Positions 6,462-6,718 of a stretch of 6,718 nt of DNA are shown one piece after another. Source of the stretch: Gammaproteobacteria bacterium (lineage in GTDB: Bacteria > Pseudomonadota > Gammaproteobacteria > HTCC5015); NCBI GenBank assembly GCA_020630145.1, contig JAHDBX010000097.1:1-6718 (forward strand), in the 5' to 3' direction. A program made the position numbers and the translations under genes. Every line of letters begins with the position of its first letter. Position 1 is the stretch's first letter. The notes under the pieces are model-generated. The model searched no databases and was not told the origin of the DNA. It saw only the letters and a program-made list of their open reading frames with translations.

Positions 6462-6718
6462 TTATAAGCGCTGCTTATCTAGTTTGATATAAGTCATGAT
6501 GAAAAATATCGCACTAATTGATACAAAAAATAAACTGTCGTAGCTACTAATAATACCTCTTTGCGCATTTAACAGGTGTTCTTTAAAAGATAGCCAGTCA
6601 ATAAATATATTGCTGCCATCAATTAATAGCCAATGTGTATTAAATAGTAATGCAAATATAAGTCAAGTTGATATAGCAGCAGGCGTTACGTTATTAAAAA
6701 ATGTAGACACGAATAAAC
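6462..6718 (-). pseudogene. ABC-2 permease (GldF-like), C-terminal end, interrupted by an in-frame TGA (partial)
   Basis: Reading the minus strand from the window edge, one frame gives 17 residues including STFFNNVTPAAIST. An in-frame TGA follows (complement of 6663-6665), then 66 open codons to TAA at 6462-6464. The segment after the TGA looks like the real end of a GldF-type permease. It has a hydrophobic LIFALLF stretch, SNIFIDWLSFKEHLLNAQRG (the '..DWLS...H......G' motif before the last helix), a hydrophobic helix FFVSISAIFFIM, and the basic tail KLDKQRL. The same frame continues on both sides, so the lesion is a substitution, not a frameshift; TGG (Trp) to TGA would suffice. A product ending at the TGA would lose its last membrane helices. 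I see no good restart codon just after it. It may be a true pseudogene, a recent mutation or a base error. The 5' part lies outside the window. Confidence 0.72.

Noticed and set aside
6462..6662. Treating the 66 codons after the TGA as a separate small membrane protein gene
   Set aside because: The sequence matches the end of the permease in the same frame, and no credible start codon or ribosome binding site follows the TGA.

Overview
The window looks like a chromosomal segment of an AT-rich Gram-negative gammaproteobacterium, probably marine or free-living. The grounds are an outer-membrane lipoprotein close to E. coli YiaD, a proteobacterial-type MutM, and AGGAG-type ribosome binding sites. 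The genus cannot be fixed from sequence alone. I see no mobile element, CRISPR array, tRNA or rRNA, and coding density is high.

Left part (1-1645, + strand): the last 53 codons of a probable gamma-glutamyltransferase, then a YiaD-like OmpA-domain lipoprotein closed by a strong palindromic terminator, then a LOG-family (PGGxGTxxE) nucleotide phosphoribohydrolase-type protein. Centre-left (1652-2467, - strand): mutM (Fpg, 8-oxoguanine DNA glycosylase), with its stop only 6 bases from the LOG gene's stop.

Centre (2468-4277): a 190-base divergent intergenic region, then a small YCII/DGPF-family protein on the + strand. Facing it on the - strand is a 421-residue sigma factor with a long TPR-like C-terminal extension (ECF42 type). 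ECF42 sigma factors are known to be linked to DGPF-family genes, so these two probably form a regulatory pair. The pair is arranged tail to tail with 3 bases between stops, and a candidate ECF-type promoter (TGTCCT-N17-CGTC) lies upstream of the DGPF gene.

Right part (4337-6718, - strand): three tightly packed genes of an uncharacterised GldF/GldG-type ABC exporter. In transcription order these are the end of an ABC-2 permease (GldF-like), a GldG-like auxiliary membrane protein, and a DUF4340 membrane-anchored protein. The permease reading frame is broken by an in-frame TGA 66 codons before its natural end. The sigma-factor gene follows 59 bases downstream on the same strand and could be read from the same transcript. 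The most notable observations are the interrupted permease and the unusual layout and promoter of the sigma/DGPF pair.
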